This document shows, piece after piece, positions 7,548-15,796 of a stretch of DNA of 25,167 nt. Origin of the DNA: Janthinobacterium sp. (GTDB lineage: Bacteria > Pseudomonadota > Gammaproteobacteria > Burkholderiales > Burkholderiaceae_D); the NCBI GenBank assembly GCA_003482555.1, contig DMYQ01000344.1:9468-34634 (forward strand), written 5' to 3'. Each line of letters opens with the position of its first letter. Position 1 is the first letter of the stretch. Position numbers and translations under genes: made by a program. The notes under the pieces were generated by a model. That model had not been told where the DNA came from. It saw nothing but the letters and a program-made list of their open reading frames with translations, and made no database searches.

Positions 7548-8418
7548 CGGGGAAGAATTCCTTGAGCAAGAAGGCTTGCAGCTCGGCCGTGTCCTCGACC
7601 CGCGCGCTCATCGGCACGTTTTTCCCCAGGCGATGCGATTCCCAGACGAAATCGCCGGGCTTTTCCTTGCGGATCAACTCGATCATGCGCTTGACGATGG
7701 CCGTCTCGATATCTTGCTCGGCGCCCCGCTCGACGGCGACCTGGGTCAGCCAGCGCCGCTTGAAGTTGCTGTTCCAGCCGCGGAACTTGATTTCCGCGTG
7801 CTGCGAGCTCTGGTCGACGATCTGGAACACCCCGCCCGAATCTTCCCTGTCGCTGCCCGAATTCTTGCCCTGGGCCCCGGCGATATTCGCGCGCGCGATG
7901 CGCTGTCCGCGCTCGGCCTCGCTCTCTTCCGGCGCCGGCTGCGGATGGGCTTCGGCCCGCTTCCTCTGTTTCTCCGCCACCATCTCCGCCATGTCCTTGG
8001 GCGCTTCCGGCACCGCTTTCGGCGCCGGCACCAGCGATACCAGCGGCGGCACCACCACTTCCTGCTTGGGGCGCTTGGGCGGCGTGATGCTGGCCACGGC
8101 TTGCTTCCGGCGCGGGGGCGGCTTCACCTTGGCCAGTTCCGGCTTCTTGCTCGGCTGCTTGGGTTTCGGCTTGTCGGCCAGGGGCGCGATATACACCATC
8201 GCGCTTTCATGGGCGGGCGGCGGCGCCCGCTTGGCCGGTTCCGCGCTGCGCGTCAGGAAATACAGCACGCCAAGCAGGTGCACCAGGATCGATATGCCGA
8301 TCCCGATCCGGTTCGAATTGGTCTGACGCGAACCATATGTCGGCGCCGGCCTGATCAATTGCCCGCAGCTCGCGCAGTAGTCGGAATCGCCCGCATTTAA
8401 ATGAGTATCGTCATGCAA
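7531..8418 (-). CDS. Uncharacterised TonB-like single-span membrane protein with N-terminal CxxC
   Basis: The function is not known to me. The 295-residue product has four parts. The first is a short polar N-terminus with CASC at 15-18, resembling half of a zinc ribbon. The second is one transmembrane helix at about 38-56. The third is a long Pro/Lys/Ala-rich stretch at about 60-165, as in the periplasm-spanning part of TonB. The fourth is a compact C-terminal region (about 193-295) beginning GGVFQIVDQSS, with FRGWN, DFVWESHRLG and a terminal KEFFPDYRRR. The topology suggests cytoplasmic CxxC and a periplasmic C-terminus. No ATG is available in frame near the start. TTG at 8418 is taken because an in-frame TGA lies three codons upstream (ATT between them is a less likely alternative). 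No exbB/exbD or receptor gene is adjacent. It is convergent with hemB. Confidence 0.75.
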   Translation of the reverse strand: MHDDTHLNAGDSDYCASCGQLIRPAPTYGSRQTNSNRIGIGISILVHLLGVLYFLTRSAEPAKRAPPPAHESAMVYIAPLADKPKPKQPSKKPELAKVKPPPRRKQAVASITPPKRPKQEVVVPPLVSLVPAPKAVPEAPKDMAEMVAEKQRKRAEAHPQPAPEESEAERGQRIARANIAGAQGKNSGSDREDSGGVFQIVDQSSQHAEIKFRGWNSNFKRRWLTQVAVERGAEQDIETAIVKRMIELIRKEKPGDFVWESHRLGKNVPMSARVEDTAELQAFLLKEFFPDYRRR

Positions 8419-8650
8419 AATGAATCAAGCTTTCTGTGGAACGAAATCGAACGGGGGCGATGCCGCCGGGGGCACAGGCCCGTGTTGTTGGAACCCGGGC
8501 AAAGATTACAGGATAGCGCGCCATCTTGCAGTACTTTGCCGGGCTAATTCCAGCTTATTGCGGTAGATTACAAGATGATGCTCTTGATTGTTGTTACGAT
8601 ATGTATCACCCCCCGGCCGGCCGCTCTGGCGGCCAGGGGCTTGCGCCCGC

Positions 8651-11600
8651 TCAATGAGCCCGCGGGGCTTGCGCGTGGGCGGCGTCGAAAGCGAGCAGCT
8701 CGGCATCGCTCATCGGGCCGCTGCCGCTGTACTTGTCGAGGAACAGGTAGATCACGGGCGTGATGAACAGTGTGATCACTTGCGAGAAGATCAAGCCGCC
8801 CACCACGGCCAGGCCCAGCGGCTGGCGCAACTCGGCGCCGGCGCCCAGGCCGAGGGCGATGGGCAGCGCGCCCATCAGGGCCGCCATCGAGGTCATCATG
8901 ATGGGCCGGAAGCGCAAGATGCACGCTTCGCGGATCGCCGCCGCCGGCGTCAAGCCACCCTCGCGCTGCGCGTGCAGGGCGAAGTCGATCATCATGATGG
9001 CGTTTTTCTTGACGATACCGATCAGCATCAAGATGCCGATGATGGATATCATGGTCAGGTCGAGGCCGAACAGGCGCAGGGTCAGCAGCGCCCCCACGGC
9101 CGCCGAGGGCAAGCCGGCCAGGATCGTCAGGGGGTGGATGAAGCTTTCATACAGCACGCCCAGCAGCACGTAAATGACGGCCAGCGCGGCCACGATCAAG
9201 ATGATCTGGCTGGACTGCGAGCGCTGGAACACGGCCGCGTCGCCGCCGTAAGCGGTGATGATGGAGGCCGGCAAATTCATGTCGCGCGCCATCCGGTCGA
9301 TCTTGTTGGTGGCAGTGCCTAGCGGCACGTCGGGGGCCAGATTGAAGGAAATCGTGATCGCCTGCAACTGCCCCTGATGATTGACGGCCGTCGGGCCTAT
9401 GCTGCGCTCGACCGAGGCAAAGCTGGCCAGTTGCACCAGTTGCCCGCTCTTGCTGCGCACCGAAATCTTGGTCAGCGCATCGTCGTAACGGCGGTCCGAA
9501 TCGGCCGCTTCCAGTATCACGAAATAATTGGCCACGGGCGAGTAAATGGTCGACACCTGGCGCTCGCCGAAGGCGGTGTAGAGCGCCGTGCGCACGTCGG
9601 CGATTTGCACGCCCAGCATATTCGCCTTGTCGCGGTCGATCTTCAGCGAGGCCTGCAAGCCCTTCAACTGGGAATCGCTGGTGACGTCGCGGAAGTTCGG
9701 GTCGGCGCGCAATTGCTCGAGGAATTTGCCGGCCCAGTCGTTGAGGGCGCCGGCACTGACGCTTTGCAGCGAATACTGGTAGCGGCTCTTGCTCTGGCGT
9801 CCGCCCAGTTGCAGGTTTTGCACCGGGCTGAGGTAGACGGAGACGCCCGGCACGGCGGCCGTGGCGCGCCGCAGGCTGTCGAGCACGACCCGCATCTTGG
9901 GGCGCTGGTCGCGCGGCTTGAGCACCATGAACATGCGGCCGCTGTTGCCGCCGCTGACGAAGGAAGTGAGGTCTTGCACGCTCGGGTCGGCCTGCAGCGC
10001 GGCCGCCACTTTGCCCTGCAAGGCCATCAGGGCGCTCGAGGAAATGTCTTCCGACGCTTCCGTGGTGACGCGGATCTGGCCCAGATCTTCTTCGGGAAAG
10101 AAACCTTTCGGGATGGTGATGTAGAGCAGCACCGTCAGCGCGAAGGTGGCCAGCGCCGTCAGCAAGACCAGGGTGCGGTGTTGCAGCGCCTTGTCGAGCC
10201 AACTGACATAGCCGTCGCGCAAGCGCTGGAAGACCGCTTCGAAGTGCCGCCCGATGAAGGTGTCCTGCCCCTCGGCGTCGTGGGAATCGGCCGGCAGCAG
10301 GCGGCTGGCCAGCATCGGCACCAGGGTCAGCGAAACCAGGGCCGAGACCAGGATGGAGAGCGAGACGACGACGGCAAATTCGTGGAACAGCAAGCCGATC
10401 ACGCCCGGCATGAAGAAGATCGGGATGAACACGGCCACCAGGGAAATGGAAATGGAAACGATGGTGAAGCCCATTTCCTTGGCCCCTATCAGGGCCGCCT
10501 TGACGGGTTTTTGTCCCAGTTCGATATGCCGCACGATATTTTCCAGCACCACGATGGCATCGTCGACCACCAGGCCGACGGCCAGGGTGATGCCGAGCAG
10601 GGAAACGTTGTCCAGGCTGTAGCCCAGGGCGTACAGCAGGGCCAGCGCGCCCAGTAGCGAGATCGGCATCGTCACGGCCGGGATGAAGGTGGCGGCGGCG
10701 CGCCGCAGGAACAGGAAAATCACCAGCACCACCAGGCCCACGGTCAGGGCCAGGGTCAGGTTGACGTCGTGGATGGCGTCGCGGATGGAGACGGAGCGGT
10801 CGTTGACGAGATTGATCTTGATCGAGCTCGGCAGTTGCGACTGGAAGGTCGGCAGCAGGCGGCGCACGCCATCCACCACTTCCACCGTGTTGGCGTTCGG
10901 TTGGCGCTGCACCAGCAGCACGATGGAGCGCTCGCCGTTGTAGGAGCCGGCCGTCTTGACCGACTGGTAACTGTCTTCGACGCTGGCGACATCCTTCAGG
11001 CGCACCGGTTGGCCGTTGCGGCTGGCGACGATCAGTTCGGCGTAGTCGGCCGCCTTCATCAATTGGGCGTTGCCCTGGATGGTCAGGGTCTGGCGCGGGC
11101 CGTCCAAAATGCCGAGCGGGGAATTCGAATTGGCCGCGTGCAGGGCGGCGGCCAGTTCATCCATGGTCAAGTTGCGCGCGTTCATCAGCTCGGCCTTGGC
11201 GCGCACGCGCACGGCGTAGCGTTTCTGGCCGTTGACGGTCACTTGCGCCACGCCGGGCAGGGTCGAGAGGCCGGGCGCGATCAGGTTTTCGGCGAAGTCA
11301 TCCAGGTCGGACAGATCCAGGGACGGCGAACTCATGGTCATGAACAGCACAGGCGCGTCGGCCGGATTGACCTTGCGGTAAGACGGCAATTCCGTCATTT
11401 CCAGCGGCAGCGAGCGCTGCGCCCGCAGCAGGGCCGCCTGCACGTCGACGGCGGCGGCGTTGACGTCGATGCTGGGGTCGAACTCCAGGGTCAGCGAGGT
11501 GGCGCCCAGAGTACTGGTCGAGGTGATCAGGCTGAGGCCGGCGATATTCGAAAACTGCTTTTCCAGCGGCAGCGCCACCGAAGAGGCCATCGTGTCCGGG

Positions 11601-11764
11601 CTGGCGCCGTCCAGGTTGGCGCTGACATTGATGACCGGGGTGTTAAAACTGGGCAGCGCCGCGACCGGGATCTTGCCGTAGGCGAGGACGCCGGCCAGGA
11701 TCAGGCTCAGCGAGAGAAGCACCACCATCACGGGACGGCGTATGCACAATTCCGACAGGTTCAT
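8651..11764 (-). CDS. RND multidrug efflux pump, inner-membrane transporter (MdtB/MdtC-like, HAE-1 family)
   Basis: A 1037-residue proton-driven transporter of the AcrB/MdtBC type that would export drugs or other envelope toxins through a tripartite pump. Visible hallmarks are the N-terminal RRPVMVVLLSLSLILAG segment and the TM4 motif GLVVDDAIVVLENI with the proton-relay aspartates D401 and D402. The TM10-region GIVKKNAIMMIDFAL carries the relay lysine, and the repeat structure has two large periplasmic loops. The N-terminal sequence (GKIPVAALPSFNTPVINV) resembles MdtC/MuxB-type pumps more than heavy-metal CzcA-type pumps. Its ATG overlaps the stop of the adaptor gene by four bases (ATGA), so the two are translationally coupled. 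No outer-membrane channel gene is present here, so a TolC-type partner must be encoded elsewhere. Substrate cannot be read from sequence. Confidence 0.93.
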   Translation of the reverse strand: MNLSELCIRRPVMVVLLSLSLILAGVLAYGKIPVAALPSFNTPVINVSANLDGASPDTMASSVALPLEKQFSNIAGLSLITSTSTLGATSLTLEFDPSIDVNAAAVDVQAALLRAQRSLPLEMTELPSYRKVNPADAPVLFMTMSSPSLDLSDLDDFAENLIAPGLSTLPGVAQVTVNGQKRYAVRVRAKAELMNARNLTMDELAAALHAANSNSPLGILDGPRQTLTIQGNAQLMKAADYAELIVASRNGQPVRLKDVASVEDSYQSVKTAGSYNGERSIVLLVQRQPNANTVEVVDGVRRLLPTFQSQLPSSIKINLVNDRSVSIRDAIHDVNLTLALTVGLVVLVIFLFLRRAAATFIPAVTMPISLLGALALLYALGYSLDNVSLLGITLAVGLVVDDAIVVLENIVRHIELGQKPVKAALIGAKEMGFTIVSISISLVAVFIPIFFMPGVIGLLFHEFAVVVSLSILVSALVSLTLVPMLASRLLPADSHDAEGQDTFIGRHFEAVFQRLRDGYVSWLDKALQHRTLVLLTALATFALTVLLYITIPKGFFPEEDLGQIRVTTEASEDISSSALMALQGKVAAALQADPSVQDLTSFVSGGNSGRMFMVLKPRDQRPKMRVVLDSLRRATAAVPGVSVYLSPVQNLQLGGRQSKSRYQYSLQSVSAGALNDWAGKFLEQLRADPNFRDVTSDSQLKGLQASLKIDRDKANMLGVQIADVRTALYTAFGERQVSTIYSPVANYFVILEAADSDRRYDDALTKISVRSKSGQLVQLASFASVERSIGPTAVNHQGQLQAITISFNLAPDVPLGTATNKIDRMARDMNLPASIITAYGGDAAVFQRSQSSQIILIVAALAVIYVLLGVLYESFIHPLTILAGLPSAAVGALLTLRLFGLDLTMISIIGILMLIGIVKKNAIMMIDFALHAQREGGLTPAAAIREACILRFRPIMMTSMAALMGALPIALGLGAGAELRQPLGLAVVGGLIFSQVITLFITPVIYLFLDKYSGSGPMSDAELLAFDAAHAQAPRAH

Positions 11765-12930
11765 TGGGCGCCACCGGCCGCGGGCGAAGTGGCATCAACC
11801 TTGGCGTCAGGTTGGGCACTGAGCTTGGCGCCAGCCTTGGCGGCGGGAGCCAGGCGCACCTTGGCGCCGGGACGCAGGTTTTGCTTGCCGTCCACGACCA
11901 CTTGTTCACCGCCCATCAGGCCGGACACGGCCACGTTCAAGCCGAAGGCATACAGGCGCGTCACGGGGCGCGCCTTGACGCCGCCGTCCGCTTCCATGGT
12001 GTACACGAAGATGCCCTGGGTATTGCTGATGATGGAAGCTTGTGGCAGCACCAGCGCGCCCTTCAGGGTTTGCAGGGTGAGCCGGATATTCACGTACTGG
12101 CCCGGCCACAGCAGGGTGTCCCGGTTGTCGAAGCGGGCCTTGACGCGGATCGTGCCAGAGCTCGGGTCGACCGCGTTGTCGATGAAGCTGAGGGCGCCGC
12201 TGGCCTGCTTGCCGGAATCGGCCAGCACGGCGTCGACCGTGACCGGCCCCGCCTTTTGCGCCGCCAGCAGCGCCGACAGGCTGCTTTCCGGCAGGGTGAA
12301 GCTGACGTTGATGGGATCGATCTGGGTGATGCTGGTGAGCGAGGTGCTCAGTTGCACCAGGCTGCCCGGATACACGCCGATGGCGCCGACCCGGCCCGCC
12401 ATCGGGGCGCGTATCTGGGCGTAGCCGGCGTCGACTTGCACGGCGCGCAGCGCGGCGTTGTCGGCGCTGAGCAGGGCGCGGGCCGCGTCGAGCTGGCTCT
12501 TCAAGGTGTCGACGGCGCCCTGGGCGATGAAATTTTTGCCCAGCAATTCGGCGCCGCGGCGGTACTGGCGCAGGGTGTCGCCCAGGGCGGCCTGGTCGCG
12601 CAGCACCTGGGCCTGGGCCTTGTCGACGGCGGCGCGTTCGCTGCGCCCGTCGAGGGTGAACATCAGCTCGCCGGCCTTGACGAACTGGCCTTCGCGGATA
12701 TGCACCTTGGCGATAGTGCTGGTCGCTTGCGGGTGCAAGTCGACACTGCTGAGCGGCGTCACCGTGCCGTTCGCCACCAGCAGTACCGGCACGTCCTGGC
12801 GCTGCGGCGTCACCACCGTGATCAGGGTGGCTGGCGGGGGCGGCTTGACGACCTTGCCTTTCGGCCATGCATACCAGGCGCCAATGCCAACGGCGGCGCC
12901 CACCAGGATTACCACGGTAATTTTTTTCAT
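11761..12930 (-). CDS. RND efflux periplasmic adaptor (membrane fusion protein, MdtA-like)
   Basis: A 389-residue periplasmic adaptor linking the RND pump to an outer-membrane channel. The N-terminus MKKITVVILVGAAVGIGAWYAW is an uncleaved anchor or signal segment; no lipobox cysteine is seen. The family order follows: a biotinyl-lipoyl-like half (TIAKVHIREGQFVKAGELMF, residues about 93-112), a coiled-coil hairpin (about 115-165), the second lipoyl half (YAQIRAPMAGRVGAIGVYPG), then beta-barrel and membrane-proximal domains. The C-terminal 35 residues are a low-complexity Ala/Lys/Pro tail. It lies 117 bases downstream of the histidine kinase on the same strand and overlaps the pump gene by four bases. 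Confidence 0.93.
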   Translation of the reverse strand: MKKITVVILVGAAVGIGAWYAWPKGKVVKPPPPATLITVVTPQRQDVPVLLVANGTVTPLSSVDLHPQATSTIAKVHIREGQFVKAGELMFTLDGRSERAAVDKAQAQVLRDQAALGDTLRQYRRGAELLGKNFIAQGAVDTLKSQLDAARALLSADNAALRAVQVDAGYAQIRAPMAGRVGAIGVYPGSLVQLSTSLTSITQIDPINVSFTLPESSLSALLAAQKAGPVTVDAVLADSGKQASGALSFIDNAVDPSSGTIRVKARFDNRDTLLWPGQYVNIRLTLQTLKGALVLPQASIISNTQGIFVYTMEADGGVKARPVTRLYAFGLNVAVSGLMGGEQVVVDGKQNLRPGAKVRLAPAAKAGAKLSAQPDAKVDATSPAAGGAQ

Positions 12931-13047
12931 TCTGCAATCGCGCCTTCACGGGGAAGGCTGTAAGTTGAACGCTGTTGCCACTGCGCACTAAGCAGGGCAT
13001 TGTCGCATGGTTAAGCGTGACTCAGCCCGGGCCGGGCGGCCCGGTTT

Positions 13048-14409
13048 TCACTTGCCGGCATAGTATTCCGGCATGACCAGGGTCACCTCCAGGCCGCCAT
13101 CCACGTGGTTGGCGAGCACGATGCTGGCGCCGTGCTGTTCGGCGATATTGCGGGCGATGGTCAAGCCCAGGCCGGTGCCGCCCGACTCGCGCGAACGCGA
13201 CGTTTCGACGCGATAAAACGGTTCGAACACCTTGGCCATCTGGTCCATGGCGATGCCGGGGCCGCCGTCCCGGATGCGGATGCGCGCCGCGCCGGCCAGG
13301 CGTTCCACCGTCACGTCGGCGTACTGGCCATACTTGACGGCGTTGTCGATCAAGTTCACCAGGCAGCGCCGCAGCGCGATCGGACGCCCCATCAGGGCCA
13401 TCGCCGCCTGTCCGCTCAGTTCCACGCGCTGGCCGGCGTCGCTGGCGTCGGCGCAGACGCTGTCGAGCAGGGAATCGAGGTCGAGCGCCTGCATGTTTTC
13501 CGTCGTATCCATCGAGCGGGCCAGATCCAGCCCTTCCTTGACCATGCCCTGCATGGCCGACAAGTCGCCCACCAGGCGCTCGTGCAATTCCGGCTCGATC
13601 ACTTTTTCCAGGCGCAGGCGCAGGCGCGTGAGCGGCGTCTGCAAGTCGTGCGTGATGGCGGCCAGCATTTGCGTGCGCTGGAATATATGCTGGCGTATGC
13701 GCGCCTGCATGGCGTTGAATGCGGCGCTGGCCTGGCGGATTTCGCTGGCGCCGGACAGGGCCAGCGGCGGATGGTTGATGTCGTTGCCCAGATCCTTGGC
13801 GGCCTGCGCCAGGTGCAGCAGCGGGCGCATGGTCATGCGCGTGACCAGGTAGGCCAGCACGGCAATGCTGATCAGGAATGGCAGCAGGGTCGCCAGTTCG
13901 TTGCGGCCCCGCCCGGGCGGGGCGCGCGGCGGCAAGATCGACAGGCGCAGCAACTGACCGTCGCGCATGCGCACGGCCATGCTTTCGCAGGCGCCGCGCC
14001 ACTGGTTGGAGCCGAACATGGTGTTGGACGGACGCGGCTTGCCGCAGGCGGCCGGCCGTTCGACCTGCGGCGTCAATTGGTAGCCGGGGCCCAGGCGCAA
14101 CGCGAGGGCGGCGGAAAAGTCGCTGGCCTTGGGCGCTTGCCGGGCCGGCGGGGTTGGCGCGGCCACTTCCAGGCGCACGCTGCCGCGGCTGGCCACCTTC
14201 AGGTAAGAGGCGCGGGCCGCGGCCGCCACCACGTCGGCCGTCACGATCAATTGCTCGGCCCGTTCGAGGGCGTGGAAATCGCGGTATTGTTCGATGGCGC
14301 GCTGGCGTTCGCCCACGGCCAGCCACTGGGTCAGCGCGGCCGAAGCCACCATCCCCAGCAGCAGGACCAGGAAGACCCGTCCCGTCATCGAACCGAAGAA
14401 AGCCTTCAC
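13048..14409 (-). CDS. Sensor histidine kinase of the efflux-linked two-component system
   Basis: A 453-residue inner-membrane kinase. The start is GTG at 14409, whose GTGA overlaps the TGA stop of the response regulator; longer in-frame readings run antisense-like through that gene and are not real. Order: TM1 (about 11-31), a periplasmic domain of about 140 residues with two cysteines (C122, C141), TM2 (about 172-190) and a HAMP-like linker starting MRPLLHLAQAAKDLG. The H-box AAITHDLQTPLTRL follows (H254 the phosphorylated residue), then the N-box LVNLIDNAVKYG (350-361), DGGPGI (381-386), FEPFYR (395-400) and GGTGLGLTIAR (410-420). All catalytic motifs are intact. It is translationally coupled to its regulator and sits upstream of the efflux genes, a BaeS/OmpR-partner type arrangement. 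Confidence 0.94.
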   Translation of the reverse strand: MKAFFGSMTGRVFLVLLLGMVASAALTQWLAVGERQRAIEQYRDFHALERAEQLIVTADVVAAAARASYLKVASRGSVRLEVAAPTPPARQAPKASDFSAALALRLGPGYQLTPQVERPAACGKPRPSNTMFGSNQWRGACESMAVRMRDGQLLRLSILPPRAPPGRGRNELATLLPFLISIAVLAYLVTRMTMRPLLHLAQAAKDLGNDINHPPLALSGASEIRQASAAFNAMQARIRQHIFQRTQMLAAITHDLQTPLTRLRLRLEKVIEPELHERLVGDLSAMQGMVKEGLDLARSMDTTENMQALDLDSLLDSVCADASDAGQRVELSGQAAMALMGRPIALRRCLVNLIDNAVKYGQYADVTVERLAGAARIRIRDGGPGIAMDQMAKVFEPFYRVETSRSRESGGTGLGLTIARNIAEQHGASIVLANHVDGGLEVTLVMPEYYAGK

Positions 14410-15140
14410 GCGGCCGGCTCCACACTCACTTGCCCGGCCAACACGTAGCCGCCGTTGCGCACCGTCTTGATGATTTGCGGCAAGCGCGCATCCTCGCCCA
14501 GCTTTTGGCGCAGGCGGCTGATCTGGATGTCGATCGAACGGTCGAAGGGATCGGCGTCGCGGCCCTGGGTCAGGTTCAACAACTGGTCGCGGTTCAAGAC
14601 CCGGTTCGGGTGTTCCAGGAAGACGCGCAACAGGCGGAATTCCGCGCCCGACAGCATGATGACGATGCCGTCCGGGTTGAGCAGGTGGCGCGCCGCCAGA
14701 TCCAGGGTCCAGCCGGAAAAATGCAATTGCTGGGCCTTGTCGGAAGGCGTGTTGGACGGCATCGCGTGGCTGCGGCGCAGCACGCTGCGTATGCGCGCCA
14801 GCAATTCGCGCGGCTCGAAAGGCTTGGGCAGGTAATCGTCGGCGCCCATTTCCAGGCCGAGGATGCGGTCGAGCGGCTCGCTCCTGGCCGTCAGCATGAT
14901 GACCGGCAAGGTGGAGTGGGCGCGCAGCTTGCGGCACAGGGTCAGGCCGTCGTCGCCGGGCAGGTTAAGGTCGAGCACCAGCAGGTCGGGCCGGGCTTCG
15001 TCCAGCGTTTTCCACATGGCCGTGCCGTCCGCCGCGCACAGGGTGCGGTAGCCGTTCGACTCCAGATAGTCGGCCAGCAGTTGGCGGATATCGCGGTCGT
15101 CGTCGACGATCAATACGGTAGAAATTGGTTCCATGGCCAT
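14406..15140 (-). CDS. OmpR-family response regulator of the efflux-linked two-component system
   Basis: A 244-residue transcriptional regulator. The receiver domain (about 8-120) has the acidic pair D13/D14, the phosphoacceptor D57 in LLVLDLNLPG, T84 and K106 in DDYLPKPF. The winged-helix DNA-binding domain (about 140-236) ends with DRSIDIQISRLRQKLGED and IIKTVRNGGYVL, as in OmpR/PhoB regulators. The ATG at 15140 is preferred over ATG 15134 because GGGG lies six bases upstream of it. It is the first gene of the minus-strand regulator-kinase-adaptor-pump set and is divergent from the Spy-like gene, so the shared intergenic region is its likely target. Confidence 0.95.
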   Translation of the reverse strand: MAMEPISTVLIVDDDRDIRQLLADYLESNGYRTLCAADGTAMWKTLDEARPDLLVLDLNLPGDDGLTLCRKLRAHSTLPVIMLTARSEPLDRILGLEMGADDYLPKPFEPRELLARIRSVLRRSHAMPSNTPSDKAQQLHFSGWTLDLAARHLLNPDGIVIMLSGAEFRLLRVFLEHPNRVLNRDQLLNLTQGRDADPFDRSIDIQISRLRQKLGEDARLPQIIKTVRNGGYVLAGQVSVEPAA

Positions 15141-15160
15141 GATTATCCCCAGTTCGGCGG

Positions 15161-15174
15161 GCCCTGAACAGGGC
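15161..15174. repeat. Short inverted repeat in the regulator / spy-like intergenic region
   Basis: GCCCTG and CAGGGC flank two bases, 20-34 bases upstream of the response regulator ATG. In the regulator mRNA leader it would form a six-pair hairpin; with so small a loop, a DNA-binding site is an equal possibility. Confidence 0.4.
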
Positions 15175-15176
15175 TA

Positions 15177-15223
15177 TTGTATCGCCGTGTATATTGTGCG
15201 GCGGTCGAAACAAATCGATACAA
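15177..15223. promoter_or_regulatory. Candidate operator: inverted repeat TTGTATCG / CGATACAA
   Basis: TTGTATCG at 15177-15184 and CGATACAA at 15216-15223 are exact inverted copies 31 bases apart, between divergent regulator and Spy-like genes. The left copy overlaps TACAAT (minus strand, 15176-15181), a good -10 match for the regulator gene. A binding site for the neighbouring OmpR-type regulator is a reasonable guess, though such regulators more often bind direct repeats. Confidence 0.4.
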
Positions 15224-15328
15224 AATCAGGGCCAGGCGACACTTGCGCGTAACAACCCTAGCCCAAGATATGTCCCAAGTGCAGTGTACAGCGATGCATT
15301 GCCCCATAGGACACTGAAAGGAAGCAGC

Positions 15329-15790
15329 ATGAACACCTTACGCAAAAGCTTGTTGATCGGTTTGACCGCGCTCGGCATGGGCACGGCGACGCTGGCCGTT
15401 CACGCCGACGATCACCATGCCCGCATGTCGCACGAGGAAGGTTCCGCCAAGTTCGCCGAACGGATGGCCAAGTATGAGGCGCGCCTGCACGACAAACTCA
15501 AACTGAGCGCGGCGCAAGAGCCGGCCTGGGCCAGCTTCATCGCGGCGGCGGCGCCGAAAGCAGCGGAAGCCCGTCCCGAGCGCGCGGCCATCGCCAAGAT
15601 GCCGGCGCCGGAGCGCCTGGAGCGCTGGATCGAGGCGGCCAAGGCCCGCATCACGAATCAGGAAAGCCGTCTGACGGCGCTGAAAACCTTTTACGCGACG
15701 CTGACGCCGGAACAAAAGAAGATCTTTGACGACAGCGTGCCGGGCGGCATGCACGGCGGCCACCATGGCCATCACGGCATGATGCATTGA
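15329..15790 (+). CDS. Spy/CpxP-like periplasmic protein with His-rich tail
   Basis: A 153-residue exported small helical protein of the Spy/CpxP/LTxxQ group, whose studied members act as periplasmic chaperones or stress sensors. The ATG at 15329 follows AAAGGAAG at ideal spacing; a longer in-frame reading from 15194 was rejected because it crosses the promoter region. Residues 1-26 are a signal peptide (cleavage near VHA-DD). The mature part is charged and helical, with the family motif LTPEQKKIFD at 125-134. Histidines cluster at both ends: DDHHARMSH near the mature N-terminus and HGGHHGHHGMMH at 142-153, suggesting metal binding as in ZraP-like relatives. It is divergent from the two-component system, which probably controls it. 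Confidence 0.85.
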   Translation: MNTLRKSLLIGLTALGMGTATLAVHADDHHARMSHEEGSAKFAERMAKYEARLHDKLKLSAAQEPAWASFIAAAAPKAAEARPERAAIAKMPAPERLERWIEAAKARITNQESRLTALKTFYATLTPEQKKIFDDSVPGGMHGGHHGHHGMMH

Positions 15791-15796
15791 TGGCCC

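Noticed and set aside
8503..8572. Two copies of AGATTACA (8503-8510 and 8565-8572) between the pump and the TonB-like gene
   Set aside because: Two 8-base copies 62 bases apart are weak evidence; no promoter element lines up with them, so no operator is claimed.
8651..12930. Heavy-metal (CzcA/CusA-type) efflux assignment for the RND pair
   Set aside because: The pump's N-terminus and TM4 DD motif fit the drug-efflux HAE-1 group; no metal-pump signature is seen, although the His-rich neighbour keeps a metal role open for the system.
13024..13045. GC-rich hairpin between kinase and adaptor genes, with TTTT on the plus strand
   Set aside because: The T-run is on the wrong strand for the minus-strand genes, and no plus-strand gene precedes it, so it is not called a terminator.
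14410..14937. Upstream in-frame extension of the histidine kinase
   Set aside because: The extra 176 residues run through the response regulator in another frame; the GTG at 14409 overlapping the regulator's stop is the natural coupled start.
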